From Camarhynchus parvulus (Eukaryota > Chordata > Aves > Passeriformes > Thraupidae), in contig NC_044584.1 of the NCBI RefSeq assembly GCF_901933205.1, forward strand, positions 15,851,001 to 15,915,000: a DNA stretch of 64,000 nucleotides, given 5' to 3'. The position numbers and the translations under genes were made by a program. The notes below the pieces were generated by a model. It was given only the letters and a program-made list of their open reading frames with translations. It was not told where the DNA came from and ran no database searches. Below are positions 38,480 through 51,551 of this stretch, piece after piece; position 1 is the first letter of the stretch, and each line of letters opens with the position of its first letter.

Positions 38480-38980
38480 TTGGTAGATCTTTTTTTTTTA
38501 CCGTAATAGATACTTCAAAATCAAAGTTATGATTGTGATTTGCATATTTAATAAAGGTTAGTAAAGAGAACTGCATCTTTTGCTCTTTTTTTAAAGTTGA
38601 ATGTGCATTATGTAAATGAGGGAGCATGCAAGGGACTCGAGTTTTTTTGATTGACACTTGGACTTTTATCCTTTGCTACAAGGAAATACTTTTAACTCAT
38701 TTAACTCATCTCATTAAAACACACAATATAATTAGTAAATTAATTAGCATCATCCTCAGGTGAGAAACAATTTTAAAATGTAAAGGAGACAAATCTTATT
38801 TACTTTTAAGGCTGCATTATTGGGTTTGACCATCATGCCTGGCCTTGTGAACTGCTGCATGCCACACCCTGAGCATGGCACATTTTGGGAACTGATGTGG
38901 AGAGCTATTCACACAGTCTCTCTATCAAGTGCATCAACTCCATATCATAAATCAATAATTACTAAAGAGATAAGATATAA
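38480..38980. promoter_or_regulatory. Candidate enhancer block with octamer and homeodomain words
   Basis: In one 250-bp span the plus strand holds ATTTGCAT at 38538-38545 (a perfect POU octamer), ATGTAAAT at 38610-38617 (octamer-like), TGATTGAC at 38648-38655 (PBX/HOX-type) and a TTAGTAAATTAATTAGCAT cluster at about 38731-38750 (homeodomain cores). Sequence complexity is high around them. Motif presence is direct; enhancer function and conservation are inference, since AT-rich DNA yields such words by chance. Confidence 0.35.
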
Positions 38981-41826
38981 AAAATGGTGATGGGAATGAG
39001 ATTAAACAGAAATTTGCTTTGTTTCTATGTTTCACTATTTATTTCTTATCTTTGATCACAAACTTCTCACTTCTTTAAAAAAAATAAAATTATCCCATTC
39101 TTTTTACCTAAAGACTCCAATCTATTTACATATTCAGCCTGACCACATAAGGTAAAATGTCACCTAAATAATTAAAATACTTGAACTAAATTGCACCAGG
39201 GCAGGTGGCAAATGGAGAGGCACCTGCTGAAACATCCCATAAAGAGGAGATTCAACAGCAAAGCAAGACTGGGGGGAGCAAACCAAAATCCATAGCACTA
39301 AAGCAACTGGAATCTGCCACCAGGGTGAAGTCCAAGTAAAAATAACTGCTGTGGCACTGACAGTTCAGAGCTGATTAAACAGCAAAATGAAGCAATCAAT
39401 TCATGTGGCGCCTCACGCTGACTTCAACAGAGAAGTTTATACAGATAAACAGATACAAGCACACACACAGAGCTATTTGTGCTTCATCTGTAAAATACTA
39501 CAGCCAGCCAAAATGTTGTTGCCTCTTTTAGTGGAGGCACAAGGCAAAGATTTAACACAGCAGTTCCTAAAGTGATAATTTTTAATGTAATGTGCAGTGA
39601 CCATAACATTTATATAAGTTTAGTGCAGTCTCATGAAATAAAGCCATTTCCTTCACCTGGGCAGACTACAAGAGGAAAAGAAAACCCTTTTGTTTCCAAT
39701 TTTGAGTTGTTTAAATGATCTGAGTGTCTAGCCACCAATACTCAGCTCCGTACCAGGCCTAACCCAGTCACCTTTAAGCTGAACGCCTTCACCTCCTTTA
39801 GTCTCCTGCATAGAGCTCTGTGTTCTGTAGTCAGTTACACTGAAACAAACCTGAAATATCATGTTAGAATGAATTACATTATACTGGTTAGGCTGAAAAT
39901 ACATTTTCTGATAATGTATCTGAACATCTGCCAGCCAGCAGTTCTTTCTATATGTGCACCTCAACTGAACACAGGAGGTTTTAGAATTTTCAAAGGCTAG
40001 TTAAAGATTTTATTAATGTGATAAAAGACTGTGCACAGGTATTGCCTATTAATCACTTCTGTATCAAAATTTCCCTGATTTGGAGCATAGCACAGGCAGC
40101 ATATGAAACTTCAGGGAATGATGTCCCAAGGCTTTCAACTACTCTCTCTGTATTCTAAATTCTCTTCATTATTAAATTGGTTACTCAGCCAATTCTTCAC
40201 ATCTTATTCCTCCAAACAAGAGGAACAAATTGTAATGCTGCTGTACAGTACCATTCATTTGAAGTGTTTTATTTTTCACACAGATATTTTTCAATACTTT
40301 GTTAGATTAGCTGTAGTTCCTGTGCAGGTAGAAAAAGGTGGATAAAAAAGACTGAAAATAAATCTATTACTCTGGTTTTTGCACCTATGGCTGAAGTTTA
40401 AACTGAACCCTGCTTGCTAAGGTCACTTCTTACATGTTCTGGATTTGCAAACAATGTGAAAAAAGTAAATTGAAGGTACTGACCACAATCATTTTAACAA
40501 AGGCTGGTCCAGGAGAGCTGACATCGAGTTCAGGTCAAAGGCTGCTGAAATCAATGAGAACCTTGGTGTTCTTTTAAAAAACAGGCAGTCAGAAACTCTG
40601 TCACCAGTCTGGGTGTTTGCTATTTGCTGCTGTAATGGCCCAGCTCCCCTGATGCTCCCCAAGATGTTCACATGGGGCTCTCAGGTACTGTCACAGCTTC
40701 AGCACCAGCATTGCTGTGTGAGCTTGTACCACAGCCTGAACTTCTGTAATCAATCAGAATATCATTTATTTTCCCTACAGAATCATGAGGGATTGCTGAG
40801 ATATTAAGGGTAGATAAAAATACTTGGTAATAGTAACAAGGAAACAATAAAATTTGTACTCATAATTAATCAAGATTAGTTATATATGTGATCAGCACAT
40901 TCTTATTGGCACCCAAACAGTTTCCATTTCTAAAAAATCAAGCTCTAGATTCTAGGAGTTCCATTACCTTATTAAAGGACCATAATTCACAGACATATCT
41001 TGGCATATTTATTAATGACACAGAAGATTGGAAATAGCACTGATATTGCTGCTTACTGCATTGGAAGATAAGAAAATGCAGACTAAGTTCCTCCTTATGC
41101 AAGGGATATAAGACTCCTAGGAACTGCAGGAATATTAAAACAAGCTCAGTGCTAGATGGTATAATCTGCTTTACTAGGTGCTACAAGACCATATAGAAGG
41201 GTATCAAAATCATAGATTTGACTAATGGACTGCAAAGACAAAACTTCCTGACTTTAATGAGTGTGTGTTTTCAACTGACATCTCTGTTTTCCCAAATTTA
41301 AACCAGAGGGATTTAATAATTCTTAAAAACCAAAAAGCCTAATAAAGGAGGGAGGGAATGTGATGGTAATTATTACACTGCCATTACTGGTAATAAACTG
41401 GCTTCTTTTACTTCAGATTCCCCAAGAAAAGATACAAATGATGCACATGATACACGAGCTGCAACAACGCTAAAATCTCACATAATTTACACAGAATACA
41501 AAAAATAATTTGAAGCATTTAGAAGGATAGAAATATTTGTGTTTGTGCTTAATTTCCACACCTTAACAGCCTCATCTATTATGGCTGTATATAAAACGAA
41601 AAACTGCAAATTGTTAGGAGGTATGGGAACAAAACAAGTCCTTAATCTGTCCTTGTGTCACTGCAGTTGTAAGGGGGTTGGTTTTGCTGTATTTTGTCTG
41701 GCTTTTGCTTTTTGGATTTCAGCATAAATACAGAAGAGCAACTGAAGTGCAACTTTATGTTGGTTTATAAACTCTGTGTTTATAAAAACTGCTCCGTTAG
41801 TTTATAAACTCTGTTTTCACCACACA
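38981..41826. other. Non-coding DNA, no gene seen
   Basis: No gene recognised. A diverged duplication of a GTTTATAAACTCTG word occurs at about 41762 and 41799. Small open frames are without known domains. Confidence 0.6.
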
Positions 41827-41878
41827 TTTTTTTGGTTTTTGCGGGGGTTTTTTTGGGGTTTTTTTGGTTGTTTTTTTT
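41827..41878 (+). repeat. T-rich tract with spaced G runs
   Basis: Runs of 5-8 Ts separated by GG, GCGGGGG, GGGG and GG. It is one of about ten similar T/G (or complementary A/C) tracts in the window. Confidence 0.85.
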
Positions 41879-42028
41879 CCCATTTTCAATTAGTTTCTGT
41901 TGCTTTAGCCCTTCTGTCACTTTTGATGCAAGAAATTGGTTTCTGTTCCCATTTGCTCTACAGCAAGGTCAGAATACTGTCCCAGGAAAGCCTGAGGAGC
42001 AATCAGCCAACAACCTGGTCATTAAAGC

Positions 42029-42083
42029 TGAGCACAATTTCAAACCCCCAGTCAGGATTGGTGGCTGAGATGAATTGTGCTCA
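42029..42083. repeat. Inverted repeat, 11-bp arms
   Basis: TGAGCACAATT at 42029-42039 and AATTGTGCTCA at 42073-42083 are exact reverse complements separated by 33 nt. It lies just upstream of the ERV insertion. Whether it belongs to that element is unclear. Confidence 0.75.
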
Positions 42084-42185
42084 GGGCACAGTGCAAGGGG
42101 GACAATCCCACATTCCCCAATCCTACATTCCTTGGCACATGTGTGGGATGCACAGAGCTGATCATTGCCCACAGAACCAGCAACA

Positions 42186-42706
42186 TGAAACTTTGCTTTC
42201 CCTTTCCTTATGAGAGGAACAGTGGATTTGTCTTTACAAACAAGCTGTGGGTCTGCTGGTGGATAAAACCAGCACTGGGAGATAAACAATGGGAAGGATT
42301 CCACTGATTGATGAATGGAAAAATATAGTTGCCTTTACAAATAAACTTTAGGTTGGCTGACAAATTAAATTAGACATTGAAAGATGAAAGAAACAATGGG
42401 AAAGAAAAAACCCTAAATTCCATAAGAATTGAGAATTAAAAGGGAGGGTTATACATTAGAGGGAAATCTTTTGGATCAGGTGTTTTGGGAAGTGTGAACC
42501 TCTCAAGTACCTCAGCCAATGGGGAAAGAGAGAAGGGAAATGTGGCTGGGAAATTGGGATAAAAAGGAGGCTGAGTCCTCCAAGAATTGGAGAGACCCCA
42601 GGGGAATGCCCCATGGCCTCTCCCTTTATTCAAATAAAGTAAAAGGACCCCTCTGTCTCCTTTTTGGACATAAACCTCTGGTGTTTGTGGATTAATTTTC
42701 CTAACA
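42186..42706 (+). mobile_element. ERV long terminal repeat, sense on plus strand
   Basis: Reading 5' to 3': a U3 with two diverged tandem units opening TTG(T/C)CTTTACAAA at 42238 and 42329, each reaching an ACAATGGGAA word; CAGCCAAT with CCAAT at 42516-42520; the TATA-like GATAAAAAGG around 42558; the poly-A signal AATAAA at 42633-42638; a T-rich and G/T-rich U5; and the terminus CTAACA at 42706. The TATA-to-poly-A spacing and the CA end are as expected. The wording CTCTGTCTCCTTTTTGG and ACATAAACCTCTGGTG matches what I know of songbird LTRs. The 5' end is uncertain: the U3 repeats suggest about 42186, but the TGTT at 42481 is a minimal alternative. Confidence 0.7.
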
Positions 42707-42835
42707 TTTAGCACAGCAAAGTGATGGGAAGAACACCATGAGGGGTCTGCCCCTTTGTCTGGTACAAACACTTGTGATGTGCCTGGAACAAAGCCCGGCT
42801 TATTTCTCCCAACACTCAAACATCCTATCCTGACA
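42707..42835 (+). mobile_element. Fragment of ERV leader downstream of the LTR
   Basis: Right after the LTR terminus comes TTTAGCACAGCAAAGTGATGGG, in the place of a primer-binding site, then sequence such as GAGGGGTCTGCCCCTTTGTC and CTGGAACAAAGCCCGGCTTATTTC that continues in leader-like fashion for about 130 bp and stops. If correct, the upstream LTR is a 5' LTR and the rest of the provirus has been lost. The minus-strand frame at 42436-42819 is a shadow. No gag, pol or env coding sequence is visible. Confidence 0.45.
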
Positions 42836-45800
42836 AAACTCAGGGTAACTAAGTGATCATAATTAACCCAAATTATTAGTGATCATTGTTCAGTTGGTAA
42901 CAATCAATCCATACCCATAATTTCAGTAGCTTCTTCACTCTCTTTGGTGAGAGCAGACTCAGCCAACCGTTCTGCCCAAGAGAGCCCTGGCAGCCACAGG
43001 AAAACCTCACAAAATCCCTCCTGGTTTCAGGATGTCAGCTGGACTCCAGCTTCAGTCTGATCAGCGTTACTGTGGGTTGATGATGCATTTAAATTTAATT
43101 AAATAAGGTGTGTGAAAGAAAAGTTTAACACAAGGGTAGTGGGATCAGAATTTACCCTCTGCAAGAAAAGAGTTTTAACTAAATTCCCTGAAACGTTAGC
43201 ATGGCTCTCCAATTTTCTTCTGTACAACACCCAGGTGTGTATGCAAATCTTGATTTTAGATACTCTGCTTATACAGCTCACAAAAAGAAACAAATCTGTT
43301 TCAGCATGTAATCATTCACATTTAAATAAAGCGAGCTGGATATCAAATATTGAGTACTGGTAACAAGTGGCTCTCAATTCATCTGTTCCTTGAGAACTTA
43401 GATTGGTTGAATGAAATTGAATGAATTAAGTATCTCAGGACACCCTGGAGCAGAAAAAAGAAACTAATGCCATCAGTAAAATTACCTCCAGGCAAATGTT
43501 TGCTCAGCTTTAGTCAACATCTTCTTTCCAGTGCCCATAAAATCTTTGCTTCAAGTGAACACAAAGACGACTCACAGTCTTACCATGCATTTTTAAAACC
43601 TGGCAGAGGGTATTTCCATCTTCACAGCAGGACACATAATTATATTCTCCTTAGAACAGACTAATCTGAAACCAACTATTGCTAACTATTATCTAGTTAT
43701 TGAAGCACAGAAAAAAAAATCTCTTTTCAAGATAGTACACTCAAATTTGCTTTGGGTAAAGATGTGCTCCCCAGTGGTGGAGGCAGCTCATCCCATTGCT
43801 CAGGTGACATCAGCCCCATGCTGCTGCTGGCAGAACCATCAATCAGCTCACTTCAGCTGATGCAGGGACCTGATGGGCTGGGAGAGGGATGGCACTCAGA
43901 CAAATAAATAAAACTTGCCACACTTGCATAATAAATCAATACAAAGTTGTCTCTAGGAGTTCTTTAGGTAATTGCAACTACTGTAAAGTAAGATTTGGTT
44001 TTAAAAATGGGAGTAGGGGTTAACATTTGGTAATCATCACTAATATGATAAAAGGCTCCTATTACCAATGACTTAAGGACTTCTTCCCTGTAATTTTCAG
44101 TTTATGAGTATATAAATTGCTTTGTTATTTAGTGCAGGCTCCTTAAAACCTGAAGTCTTTATGCACTGGATGATAACAAATGGATCAGTTTTACCACTTC
44201 TAATAGTTCAGTAAATCATGGAACAGCCTACCTTTCAGCAGAGCCATCATACACAGAGCTTATCACAGCAAACCTATCAGCTGCTATTTCTGACTACAGA
44301 TCTGACAAAACTAATTCATGCTCTGTCTTCTCCTCTCACTTGTTTTTTAACAAGCTGAGAACAGCCTCCTCACTGGGGCTGGCTTATATCAGTGTTTTGA
44401 TTTGGTGAAGGACAAGCACATCCACAGCGTGTGCTGAGCACACTTCTCCAGCTCCCAGAGCAGCACCACTGCCGTGGAAAAGGTGAAAAATCTGCTCCTC
44501 TGGCACCCGAACTCCAGGGAACAGCAGCAGAACCAATGAGGCTGGGCAGCACCTCCCGATTTGCTCCAGTATCAGAAGGGCCTCTGCAGCAGTGTCCTGG
44601 TGGAGGGACTGCCCACGGACAAGTGACAAACTGGCAGGACAAGTGACAAGGAGACACAGGGGCAGGGTTTTAGGGAGGCACTGCAGGGGCAAGGAATGGA
44701 AAACTACAAAACTAATCCTGGCTATTCAGAGAGAAAAGAGAGAAAAGGAGTTACATAAGAGGATTGAGATATCTACAAAAGCAGACAAGAAGCTGGTGCT
44801 ACAGGTGCTAATCACTCCCAGGGTATTAGCAGTGCACAAGGACAGCCCAGAGTTAACTCCATTAACAAAACAGCTGAGTTTGCCATTTTGGAGACAATTG
44901 GTGTCTCACGGTTGCTGTCTCATTAAAGTTGGGGTTTATTTATACCGCATCACAAGTGCAGAGTGTAAAACCCTCACAACTGCTGGGGCACTTCTTGCAC
45001 AAGTAGTGGCTGTGTTTAACAATCAGGAACTCACACTTTACACACTGAACTCCCCAGTCAGGTACACAAAGTGATGGTCTGGCAGTGGCATCAGCCTGGA
45101 AACAATAACTGTCTTCAGCATCTTCTACTCCCCATTCTCAAGGAAACCAGAGACTGTTTGAGGAGCTCTAATGGCACCATCACACAGAGAAAAGGAAGCC
45201 GTGAGGCTGCTCTTTAATAAATCAATGCCTCTTTGGCTGCCTTCCAGACCACAAAAACACTTTGGGCATCTATGCCTGCCTTTCATTTCGTGACTTGTAG
45301 GACCCTCTCCATCATCTTGATGTCTGCAGATTTTCTCCATTGCCCTTTTTTCTTTTTTTTGGCTCCTACCATGAGACTCACAGAACATGTGCCTTTAATA
45401 GGTCTCAGACTATGTTTTTCCAGAAACACTTGACATTTTCTGAAATCTGATATTTGTGTATTAAAGACAAATAAGTAGTGAGACAATAATTAAGGCTGCA
45501 TCAGTGCTTTCCTAGGAAAAAAAAATGCAACGTGCTGTATGCACATGTATGGCCAAATGGTTCTGACTTTCAGAAGTGGCCTCAAATCATTTTGACATCA
45601 CTTCAAAAATCACTGGGAAATTTCTGTCCATCAGTCCAAACCCTGAGAGGGAACCCAGGGCATGCCAGGAGACAAAATGAGATGAAGAGTGCTTCCTGGC
45701 AGGCTGGCAGAGGGAATGTCTTCCTGGCATCTTGGAGCATCTGAGAATGGCTGTGAATGCAGCTATCCATGCATTCTATCCATGGTCTGCTCTTATTCAC

Positions 45801-48800
45801 TTTGGAAGCTTCAAAGCACCGAGACTCATTTCTAGGATTTCCTTAAACAGGACACGGTTGGTTTTGAAGTACAGGTGTTTCTAGAAGAAAGCTAAATGCA
45901 GCACAACTCTAAAGGAGTTGTAGTAGTTGAGCAGCTGGTAAATGCACACAGCACTGCTCCAAGGAACACTCTGGGACAGCAGATTGTGATAGCATAACCA
46001 GGTCACTATAGCACTTCCAATGTCCCCATAGTAGGAATATATTTTCCCTCATCTTAAAAAAAAATTGTGAGTATCCAGCTTCTTGCAAAAGGTCAGATTC
46101 AGAATACTTTTCCCTGCATGTTTCAAGCAGTACAAATCATGTCAGTGTTCTGCTTCTAGACCCACTTGCACAGCCACCACCAGGCAATCATCAAACCTGT
46201 GAGTACTTCACATTCCTCCACTGCCCTCCAGTCCTACCAGAATTTCCTTCAGCAAACCACAGCTGGATTGCCTGAATATTCATTCTCACAATTAAAAAGT
46301 TCACTTCTCCTACAGTTTTTCTGCCTGAAATCAAAATACATCCCCTCCCCTTCCACGAGCTGCCAATCCTTTCTGTTATTAAATTGATTGTACATTAGAG
46401 ATGCTGTGTTTACCTCAGACACTCTCCATTAGGAGGGATCCAGCCTGTACACTAAATATTTAATTGGTGTTCTGAGATGCTCTGAATCTATGTATTTTCT
46501 ATTTTCCTAGGGGGTTCATGGTTCACATCAATTGGATACTCCTTTCCCAGCAACAAAATGCAAAGTTAACTATTTCCAACAGCAAATGCACAGGTACTGA
46601 CACTGACAAAAACAAAACAGATTACACCCTGTTCTGAAAACAGTGACAATCTGGAAATATAACCTCTGTCTCAAACCAAAATGTAGATTCTTCTGCTAGT
46701 ACAGGCTGATAAGACTTTGTGCTTGTGTGAAAGCCGAGATTTTTTTCTTTCCCCCCCTCAGGAGGGAAATTCTGCAGTAGCATCACAAGGAGTGGCCGTT
46801 CCTCCTTCCATCAGAGACAAATCACCAACACAACATCCTGCTGCAGCCCAGGGGTGGTGCTCAGCTCTGAAGCACTTCCCACGACAGAAGGTTGGTGGCA
46901 CTTGCACTGAGCCTAAAAGAGCAGCAGCAAGGGGCAGAGCAAACCCTGCTGCTCTTGTTTTCAGGGAAGCTCTCGCCTGAGGAGCAGGAGCAGCTCCCGT
47001 GGGCACTGAGCTGTGGCAGCCTGGGTATCCCTTCTCTCTGGGACTGCATCAGGCTCAGCTGGGCTGCCCCCACAGAGGAAATTGCAAAATGCTGATCAAA
47101 GGCATCACAGCACTGACTGAGCAACACCTTGCTAAACCACAGCATCGTGGCAAACTGAGCTTTGCAAGTAAACAATATTGAAGCATTTCAAAAGACGCTT
47201 TGATTTTATTATTTCTTTTTTAACATGAAATGTCATGTGCCAGTATGACAAATCCCATTCAGAATGGGGTACCCTGCTTCTGTTTAGTTACTGTCTCCTA
47301 AGAACACGTCACACTCAGAGCACAGGGCTAACAAGCAGGGCTTGTTTTCCATCCTGACCTGCACTTCAAAGGAGGGAATTCTCCATGAGCACGGCTGGTT
47401 CATGCAGTCCTTTGCAGGCAGGGAGGCTCTGGGCTGCAGGATCAGGCTGCACAAAGCCCATCTGGCCTCTCAGAGGTGATATTTGGTGTTCTCCCCCGAG
47501 CCCTGAACGAGGATGCTCTGTTCTGAGTGAGTCTCCACGTCCACCCACTGAATTAAAACTGAATTAAACCCTTCTGTGGCTGTGGAAATGCAAACACTGA
47601 GTTCAGGGAGCACCAATACCTAATTAAACATACACTAACGTTCTCTTTGCCTGACATACACCGTTCAAGACTATTTCTATGCTCCAAATTCCAAGAATTT
47701 TACATTCTTTCCTCTACCTGGCCAAGGAAAGGCACTCCCAGTGCCTCCAGCAGGAGCCTAAGCAGGGAAGAGCCTGAATGCCCACAAAATGCATTTCAAG
47801 TGCATCAATACCATGCCCTAGTGCCAGCAACACAGCAAAATAAACAGTGCAAGCATTTGGGTGGGGTTTAGTTCAGAAAAACACAGAGGAACATCAATCT
47901 GCTTTTGTTATTTACTGGAATAACATCAGAAATCTTTGTTTTAACTGAATTTCCTCTATATTAGATTGCCACACTGATGGTAGTATGATTACAGATGCAC
48001 ACTCTCTGACCTTTTTTCTCTTTTTAATAACTTCAGTGTTTTGCCAGCACTTTCAAAATAAAGCTTGGATGGTTCTGAATAAGACATGGAAATATATTTT
48101 CATTAATCAATTTGAAAAATGATTTTTTCTCTTTTCCTTTCAACCTTTTTTAAATAAAAGCCAATATTTTTCACATCATTATATATTTGGTATCATATAA
48201 GCCACAGAGTTCTCTAAAAATTGTAAAAGCCTGAGATTTAAATGTAAACCCAATACCATTATGCATTATTTTGGAGTCTCTAATACATTTTCAAAGAAAT
48301 TAGTGAAAAAAAACCCTTTAAAATTTTGGTTCCAAATTACAGTTTTAACATACTGAATAGAATATGGGAGAGTAATTGTTTGCAGCCATTAGATCTGGTT
48401 TTCAAACCAGAAGGAACTGCATGGCAATGCTAGCACACCGTGATTGCTCTGTTCTGATGTCAACATGTGAAAAAAAACCCCAAAATTTGTATTTGTAAAA
48501 ATTGTAAATGAGTTGAGAAAAGTTTTTCTATATTTTTAGCACTGATAAATATTCAAAATATTTTACTATTGCTCAGTGTAAAATAGATACTCTGGATACA
48601 AGATCATCATAACTGAAAGAAACCCCCACAATCCCACAGTGGACTCCACATTTCCAGCTGAGCACATGACTGGGAAGGTGCCCAGCACCCAAGACCTGCA
48701 CATTTCAAGAGCTTAGGAAAAATTAGATTGTTAAATGAATTTATGGGGTTTTTTTTTTTCCTAGATTTATAGCTGCTTGTTTGTTTTTTAATCTGTGTTT

Positions 48801-51265
48801 AAAGGTGGAAGAGAATAGTAAATAATTACAGTAATGGACAGTCCAATATATTTTGGACTATTATCATCCAGGCAAACATTAAAAAAAATCCTAACTTCAA
48901 ATTAAAATATAGCTACAATTACTTTTTATACATCTGCATTAGTGGAAGCAGGAGTGTAAATGAGGTATGGTCTTGGGACCATCCTGGTCTTGGGAGCCTA
49001 ATAATTGAGCCAAAACTCCAAAAACTAAACTACCTTTTCAAAGATCCTGCTGCCAGGTTTTTCCTTGGGCACTGTGGCAATATCATGTGAAAATTCCTGG
49101 GAGATTTCATTCAAAAAACAAAAGGGAAATGCCAGTTAGAGTGTCAAGAACAAAAGAACAAGGGGGGAGTTAAATTATCAAAAGGCTGGATTTGTTTTTT
49201 CCAGTGCCTACAGGTTTTAGATGCAAATGGATGAGCACAAAAGTATGTGCCTGGAATTCTCAGTGAGGAGAATGTTTACAACACCTTTATGGGAAGTAGC
49301 AAACAGATGATTGGTTCTCTGCATCACAGAAAGGCCCTCACCATCATTTGATCATGAAAAATTGTGGGAATAAAACAGGAGATTAATGCAATCTACCTTA
49401 AAATTCCCAGGCTGTGTGTTAAGTAAAATAAAAGGTACACCAGATATCAAAGATGTACCTGAACCATAAAGTATTTGGGGCAAAGGCAGTATCTTACTCC
49501 TTGCCTGTAAAATGCCTGTAATTTATGGTGCTATATAAATGATTTTTAACAATGATGAAAACAGTTGTAGAAAGCAGTAGTTCAGAGGAGGGGAAAAAAA
49601 AGAAAAAAGGAGAAATGAGCTGATAGCATATGAAGCAATCTACAGCATGTAGGGAAAACCAACCAAGAGGTAATACAACTATTCATTATGTGCTCTTTGG
49701 AGGGCAGCTGCTCTCAAGTACCAAAGTGACCTTGAGATGAACACCACTTCTTTTACTTTCAGTGTTGTACTCAAAGAGATCTTAACAATCCAAAGGCAGA
49801 GATAACTACTGCGTGAAAGAGAAATGTGGAAATGGAACTTGTGAGCACTCAGTGCATCCGTATTTTTGCCCATTCCCTATGAATAACAGCCTGTGTGGCA
49901 TTTGATTGCATGCTTGGGATGCACCTGTAGCCACTCCTTCACAGGAAGGGCTCAAATTTCTGGTATTACTGAAGCATAGAAAATGCCTGTGATCTGATGC
50001 ATTTTGGTTTTATATCTCCCTCTCCCTAAGCCATACTGTCTTTAAAGAAAACAGAGGTGATCAAAGCTTCAAAATACACAACAGCACACAGATGTGGAGG
50101 AAAAACATTCCTGAAACAAGGTCAGCTTCTCCCAGGGGTGAGAAACAGCAAAGATGCTAAAAATCAGCAAAGCATTTTTGCCTTTCTCCACTTCCTGCCT
50201 CATAAAATGGATCTTCCAGATACCATGGTGAAAATATGAAAATACCAGATCAGGATTTCTTCCATTTCTCATCAGTTTGTCCCCAAGTACCTGCTGATGT
50301 TGGTGATTGCCTCAGGCAAAGGGCAGGACCTTGAACCTGGCTCCACCTCTCCAGCCTGTCCAGGCCCACACAGGGAAAAGTGTGGGACTCTGGATAATAC
50401 ACTTTTTTCCAAAACATTTTTTTTTCTGCAAGCCTTTGTGAAAAGAAGAAAAATTAGTTGACTAAAGTGTTTTTAAAATTCTGTACTTCCCTTGTCTTCC
50501 AACACCAAGTATAGCTCCTTCTCGAGCCCAGAACTTCAAGATGGCACAAAACTATTGTCAGCTTGAAAACACATAAATCTTGTGTGTTTGTGTGCTTTTA
50601 TTTCTCTATCCTGCTTCCTGGGGACTACATGGAGGGTTTTTTTTGGGATTTTGTACCAAGAAAGCCATTCCTGTTGAACACAAAGACTTGGCTTTCAGGA
50701 CAAGTTGGGATCTTGCTGCAGAGTAGAACAGAGCACACTTACAGTTCACTTATTCTTACTATTAAGAAAGTTGAGACTAAGAAAAAATACAGACTATTAA
50801 GAACAAACACAGAGTTCTAAAATTCTGGCCTATCCAAAACCAAGATTTCACTCTTCATCCAACAGTTCACGTCAACCACAAGTCAGAAGGACTGTATTTA
50901 TGTATATGTGTAATACAAATACATACTACTATGTATATATTTGCATATTAATATTGATTCACACATTTCTGGGTTTTTTAAGGTGATTTTTTTTCCTTTC
51001 TTGCAATTTTGGTGCTTTGAAAAAAATTGGCAGCTACTTAAAAAAGCATAATGAAATGGTTTTGTATAGTAGTACACCTAACCAGTTTAAACAAGTGAAG
51101 TTTAGAAAGATTTTAAAGAACATAAAAAGACCATAATCATCAAAACAAGGACAGGATAGCCATTTTAAAATCAATATTCCTTCATTCTCTGTACTTGAAA
51201 GAATACAATGTGGCTCAGTGAATATTTGTCCCTATAATACCACATTTTTTGGATTGTTCATGTAA
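42836..51265. other. Non-coding DNA, no gene seen
   Basis: Eight kilobases without a recognised gene. GC-richer patches at about 44380-44700, 46740-47060 and 47260-47560 produce clusters of overlapping frames on both strands, including 44592-45074 plus (160 codons), none with a known domain. A strong acceptor-like pyrimidine tract ends at about 46760 but has no clear donor. T/G tracts lie at about 48745-48759 and 50631-50652. A small exon-like segment at 46160-46198 (TAG acceptor, CCT then GTGAGT donor, 13 codons) is weak. Confidence 0.6.
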
Positions 51266-51285
51266 TTTTTTTTGGGGTTTTTTTC
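51266..51285 (+). repeat. Short T tract with GGGG
   Basis: A run of Ts split by GGGG and ending TTTTTTTCAG. It resembles a splice acceptor, but no exon-like sequence with a donor follows. Confidence 0.7.
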
Positions 51286-51551
51286 AGTTCTTTCCATATT
51301 TTCAATGCCTTTCCTGTTCCCTTGAAAAATCTTGTTGCTCAGTCTGTTCTTTTTTATATGAGTAAATGAGAATAGAACTCCACCATGCAGAAGGACCAAA
51401 GAGGGTGTTAAAAATACAGCCCAACTATCTGCAGCTGGAAAACTTTTCCTGAGTTTTCACTTTTTTCACCCAAATGCAAAAGTAAATAGTTCAAGCCAAC
51501 AGCACTACCCATGCAAAGCCACAAAACTCCCACCCAAGCCAGGAAGGACTT

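Noticed and set aside
38745..38768. Recursive splice site (CTCAG followed directly by GTGAGA)
   Set aside because: The preceding pyrimidine tract is poor and AT-rich; the short juxtaposition is common by chance.
41613..42706. Extending the ERV LTR to TGTTAGGA at 41613 to match its TCCTAACA end
   Set aside because: The 8-bp inverted match is tempting, but it would need a 1.1-kb LTR containing the T/G tract and unrelated-looking sequence.
44592..45074. 160-codon plus-strand frame as a gene
   Set aside because: The start lies in a GC-richer patch with frames on both strands; the peptide has no recognisable family or motif.
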